64,000 nt of DNA from Bacillus massiliigorillae (GTDB taxonomy: Bacteria > Bacillota > Bacilli > Bacillales > DSM-1321), in assembly GCF_000380245.2 (NCBI RefSeq), contig NZ_HG428741.1:1-64000 (forward strand), in the 5' to 3' direction. The notes under the pieces are model-generated. The model had not been told where the DNA came from and ran no database searches. It saw only the letters and a list, made by a program, of their open reading frames with translations. The translations under genes and the position numbers were made by a program. Of the stretch, positions 60,724 to 64,000 are shown one piece after another (the first letter of the stretch is position 1; each line of letters opens with the position of its first letter).

Positions 60724-61890
60724 ATGCTTAAGCTATTTATTAAATCAGAACATCAGCAACTATGGATTGATAAATTATATAAGAGAGAAGCTTTATTTCG
60801 AAGTAAATCCGCTGAGATAGATCGCTTTTCAACTTTTCCAAAAGAGAATTTTGAAGAGTTAATTCGAATTGGATATAACTGCGCTACATTACCGCAATCG
60901 TATGGTGGGCATGGCTTAAAGGTATATGACATGGTGCTTCTTCAAGAAATATTGGCTAGCTTTGATTCAAACACAGCGCTTTCGATTGGATGGAATCAAG
61001 GTGTTGTAGGTGATCTTTATGAGAATAAATTGTGGAATGATACACAACTAACTATTTTTGCAGATGAACTGTTAAATGGTGCGATTGTCAATCGAGCGGT
61101 TAGTGAAGCACAAACAGGTAGCCCGACAAGAGGTGGAAAGCCTGGAACGAATGCAATAAAACAAGGAGATAGCTGGGTAATTAATGGACATAAGATTTTT
61201 ACAACAGCATCACCAGTTTTAACACATTTTCTTGTAGGAGCTTGGATTGAAGCAAAGCAGCAAGTCGGATTCTTCTTAATCCCTAGAGATATAGAAGGTC
61301 TTAGCATAGAAGAAACGTGGGATGTTATGTCTATGAGAGGAACTGGGAGTCATGACCTTGTGCTTGAAAATGTCATTGTTAAGGAAACAAGCTTAGTGGA
61401 GCTCCCTGATAAAGGAGCTGGTTCAAAATTTAACGGTTGGTTGCTTCATATACCAGCTTGTTATCTAGGTATAGCTCAAGCAACAAGGAACTATGCCGTA
61501 AGTTTCGCTAATGAATATTCACCTAATAGTTTGAAAGGACCGATTAGTCAGTTACCTCATATTCAACAACATATTGGAGAAATCGATTTAGAGTTAATTC
61601 GAGCAAGGCATTTAATATATAGTGTTGCTGAAATGTATGATGATGTATCGAGAAGAGTGAATTTGACTAACGAATTAGGTGTTGTTAAACATACGATAAC
61701 AAATGCCGCAATTACTATTGTAGATAAAGCGATGAGAATTGTTGGTGCAAAAAGTCTACAAAACAGTAATCCACTTCAATAATATTATCGTGATGTGAGA
61801 GCTGGCTTACACAATCCACCTATGGATGATATGACCATTATTAAACTGGCTGCATCCGCTTTAGAGAAAGAGAAGCAAGTTAATAAGTAA
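60724..61890 (+). pseudogene. Acyl-CoA-dehydrogenase-like gene interrupted by an in-frame TAA
   Basis: Reads as a flavoprotein of the acyl-CoA dehydrogenase superfamily (EAQTGSPTRGG, GTGSHDLVLENV, FNGWLLHIPACYLGIAQA), of the group often encoded with sulfur-compound importers. The frame meets TAA at 61780-61782 (after 352 codons, ...NSNPLQ) and continues without shift as YYRDVRAGLHNPPMDDMT to TAA at 61888-61890. The segment after the stop is the conserved C-terminal active-region sequence of this family, so about 35 residues are lost. Either a recent nonsense mutation or a sequence error; a truncated but active product is possible. Confidence 0.85.
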
Positions 61891-61931
61891 ATAATAGATA
61901 AATATTAAACAGTGTTAAGGGAGAGATATTC

Positions 61932-62798
61932 ATGAATAAGAAAAAATTTATAGGAATTTTAGCAGCTGTAGTTACATCACTATCCTTATTAGCGGGTTGT
62001 GGCTTAGATGAAGATGCAAGTACGGAATCAAAAGGAAATAATTCTGATGCTATAAAAATAAAAGTAGCATATGACCAATCTACAAAACCGATGTCATGGA
62101 AAGATGAAAACGGAAAAGCAACTGGATATGATGTAGAAATTATGAGATTAGTGGATGAGCTATTACCTGATTATGAATTCGAGTTTGTTGGGACATCTAG
62201 TGATGATTTATTAATTGGTGTACAGCAAGGAAAGTACCAGGTTGGTGTTAAGAATGCTTTTTGGACACAAGAGAGAACAGAGAAATTTATTTTCCCAAAG
62301 GAATTCCTAGGGTTAAGTAGTGCTGGACTTGTATTAAAGAAAGAAAATGCAAATATCAAATCATTGGCTGACTTTGCTTCTGCAAAATACTCTCTTGCGC
62401 CGATAGCGGCAAACAATGCTCAGTACACAATTATTGATGAATATAATAAAAAGAATCCTAACAATCAAGTGAAGCTAAAAGCGGGTGATGCATTTACTGT
62501 CGATGTTGTTCAATGGGTAAATGAAGGTCGTGTAGATGGTGGAGTTATGATTGAAGGTGCATTTAATAAACAAGTATTAGATAAAGAGGGGCCATATTAT
62601 AACTTAAAGGATGATGTTGTCTACAATGAATTTGCTGTTATTAAAACGTGGCCATTGTTTAACAAAGAACAACAAAAGTTTGCTGATGCCTATGACAAAG
62701 CTATTAAACAATTAAAAGAAGAGAAGAAAACTAACGAGCTAACTAAGAAGTTCTATGATAAAGACTTGTTTGAGGTTCTTGAAAGAGTAGAACGATAG
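61932..62798 (+). CDS. Amino-acid ABC transporter substrate-binding lipoprotein
   Basis: 288 residues. Lipoprotein signal MNKKKFIGILAAVVTS ending in LAGC (Cys23), then a bilobal periplasmic-binding-protein fold of the SBP_bac_3 family (KVAYDQSTKPMSWKDENGKATGYDVEIMRLV). This family carries polar amino acids including cystine. With the downstream permeases it resembles the cystine importers TcyJKLMN of B. subtilis, but cargo cannot be fixed from sequence. GGGAGAG site before the ATG. Confidence 0.9.
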   Translation: MNKKKFIGILAAVVTSLSLLAGCGLDEDASTESKGNNSDAIKIKVAYDQSTKPMSWKDENGKATGYDVEIMRLVDELLPDYEFEFVGTSSDDLLIGVQQGKYQVGVKNAFWTQERTEKFIFPKEFLGLSSAGLVLKKENANIKSLADFASAKYSLAPIAANNAQYTIIDEYNKKNPNNQVKLKAGDAFTVDVVQWVNEGRVDGGVMIEGAFNKQVLDKEGPYYNLKDDVVYNEFAVIKTWPLFNKEQQKFADAYDKAIKQLKEEKKTNELTKKFYDKDLFEVLERVER

Positions 62799-62958
62799 GT
62801 TGAAACTATGCTTTTTAAGGGATTCATCTCTTACAAATGATTAGTTGAAGATTGGGTTCGTAATAGCGTAGATTTCCCACTTGGATTTCTTGATTCTTAT
62901 TCGATTTGAAAAGTGAGAGTCGTAACTGTTGGTTTAAAAGGAGAAATAATGAGGTTAG

Positions 62959-63036
62959 AACTTGTCACTTTCTTTTTGAGGTTATTGAGAGAATTAACTT
63001 CTATCTGCCTAATGTGAAGAAATTGGCAAGTTTTTG
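62959..63036 (+). promoter_or_regulatory. Long hairpin between binding-protein and permease genes
   Basis: AACTTGTCACTTTCTT (62959-62974) pairs with AAGAAATTGGCAAGTT (63017-63032), 15 of 16 positions counting one G-U, then TTTG. The 280-nt gap 62799-63078 contains no other clear element. Likely partial terminator or stabilising structure that lowers permease expression relative to the binding protein. Confidence 0.6.
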
Positions 63037-63078
63037 TACTTTTGTTAGCAAAGTACGGTTAAGAAGGTGAGGGTGAGC

Positions 63079-63786
63079 ATGAACAAATATTTTGACGTAA
63101 CTTACTTGTGGGAGTCATTTCCTGCATTACTTCCATATTTGCAAATAACTTTTTTTGTGACGATTCTATCGATTATATTTGGATCGTTACTTGGTTTGAT
63201 ATTGGCGATTATGAAATTAGGCTCGAATAAGCTAGGTAGATTTTTAGCCAATGGTTATACAACAATTATGAGATGTACACCATCTATTGTTCTTCTTTTT
63301 CTTGTGTATTATGGCATACCATCCGTTGCTGCTAACTTTGGAATGAACTTAAATGATGTTAACAAGATCGTGTTTATTGTTATCACATTTTCATTACAGT
63401 TCGGAGCTATTATGTCGGAAGTCATACGTAGTGCTTATCAATCTGTTGATAAAGGTCAGTATGAAGCTGGGGTAAGTGTTGGATTAAGTCATTTTCAAGT
63501 TTTTCGAAGAATAATTGTGCCGCAGGCTTTTGTAGTAGCGCTACCTAACTTTGGTAACGGATTACTTGAGTTAATCAAAGAGGGATCGTTAGCGTATACG
63601 ATTGGTTTAATTGATGTGATGGGGAAAGCACAGCTCATTATTGATGGACGCTTTAATGCTCATGCACTCGAAACATATCTAGCTTTATCTATTATTTACT
63701 GGGTTCTTTCAATAGTAATAGAGCAGACATTCTTGAAGTTAGAAAAAGTTTTCAGTAAAGGTAAGCAAGTCATAAAAACAACATAG
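63079..63786 (+). CDS. Amino-acid ABC transporter permease (first)
   Basis: About 235 residues with five to six hydrophobic helices and the EAA-type coupling loop GQYEAGVSVGLSHFQVFRRIIVPQA, of the HisM/polar-amino-acid permease family. The ATG at 63079 is favoured over an upstream GTG because GGTGAGGG gives it a better-spaced site. 12 nt before the second permease. Confidence 0.9.
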   Translation: MNKYFDVTYLWESFPALLPYLQITFFVTILSIIFGSLLGLILAIMKLGSNKLGRFLANGYTTIMRCTPSIVLLFLVYYGIPSVAANFGMNLNDVNKIVFIVITFSLQFGAIMSEVIRSAYQSVDKGQYEAGVSVGLSHFQVFRRIIVPQAFVVALPNFGNGLLELIKEGSLAYTIGLIDVMGKAQLIIDGRFNAHALETYLALSIIYWVLSIVIEQTFLKLEKVFSKGKQVIKTT

Positions 63787-63798
63787 GAGGGAAGCGGC

Positions 63799-64000
63799 AT
63801 GTCTCAAGGTTTAAATTTTGATTTTTTAATAGATACGTTTTTCTTGGCATTAACGGGAGTACCGACTACATTAATGATTTCAATCGTTTCAATGTTAATT
63901 GCGCTTCCTTTGGGTTTTTTACTTGCGTTAACTAGAATTAATCGAATTCCTATCTTACATCGTTTTGCACAAGTGTACGTTTCGTTCGTAAGAGGTACAC
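63799..64000 (+). CDS. Amino-acid ABC transporter permease (second), cut by window end
   Basis: Only the first 67 codons are present: MSQGLNFDFLIDTFFLALTG, then a hydrophobic helix and LALTRINRIPILHRFAQVY. Same family as the preceding permease. Strong AGGAGGG site 7 nt before the ATG. An ATPase gene would be expected beyond the window. Confidence 0.88.
   Translation, partial: MSQGLNFDFLIDTFFLALTGVPTTLMISIVSMLIALPLGFLLALTRINRIPILHRFAQVYVSFVRGT

Overview
The window is an AT-rich chromosomal segment of a Bacillaceae bacterium (Bacillus or a close relative). The evidence is gene content and order that follow the yt- region of Bacillus subtilis (menFDHBEC, yidD, luxS, ytkD, ytlDCA, ytmAB, pckA/metK, ytoA, ytpAB, ytqAB, ytzC), strong AGGAGG-type ribosome binding sites, TTG/GTG starts, an S-box upstream of metK, and Bacillus-type Zur, CcpN and Pho-box operators. 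No prophage, transposase or CRISPR array was seen.

Layout: 1-530 six tRNA genes (His, Gly, Ile, Asn, Ser, Glu). 587-10203 a DksA-like gene plus the menaquinone genes: menA divergent from menFDHB, then a terminator and a small repeat, then menEC. 10204-21333 housekeeping and accessory genes: a DUF1540 protein, a Zur-controlled zinc-binding lipoprotein, yidD, luxS, ytkD, a NagZ-like lipoprotein, the ytlACD importer, ytmAB, and a ComEC-like metallo-beta-lactamase protein with a DUF3006 partner. 21356-25831 a sigma-54 activator divergent from a Rieske oxygenase, a DUF3311 protein and a sodium:solute symporter, with a consensus sigma-54 promoter between them. 25893-36292 a ten-gene minus-strand tellurium-resistance-type (Ter) cluster: YceG-like, TelA, three TerD paralogues, TerC, then an HpcH/CitE-like lyase, two phosphoribosyltransferase-related proteins and a HAD phosphatase. 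36494-39930 pckA (two CcpN boxes) and metK (SAM riboswitch). 40083-44516 glycerate kinase, ytoA, ytpA and ytpB, interspersed with structured intergenic repeats. 44514-47859 a symporter pair and a divergent AraC-type regulator with a degenerate receiver-like N-terminus. 48018-51270 an NAD salvage cluster headed by an NrtR-type regulator. 51310-53282 ytqAB and ytzC. 53453-60349 an alkaline phosphatase behind a Pho box, a two-component system and a large ABC/FtsX exporter. 60724-64000 an interrupted acyl-CoA-dehydrogenase-like gene and an amino-acid ABC importer that runs off the window.

The most interesting parts are (i) the Ter stress cluster fused to a predicted nucleotide-like metabolite biosynthesis set, (ii) the sigma-54-driven Rieske oxygenase/symporter locus of unknown substrate, (iii) a family of intergenic repeats with conserved ends and core but different, copy-specific stems, placed at the stop codons of converging genes, and (iv) well-formed operators (Zur, CcpN, Pho, putative NrtR) that give direct predictions of regulation. 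All functional statements rest on motif and family recognition by eye; no database search was run.
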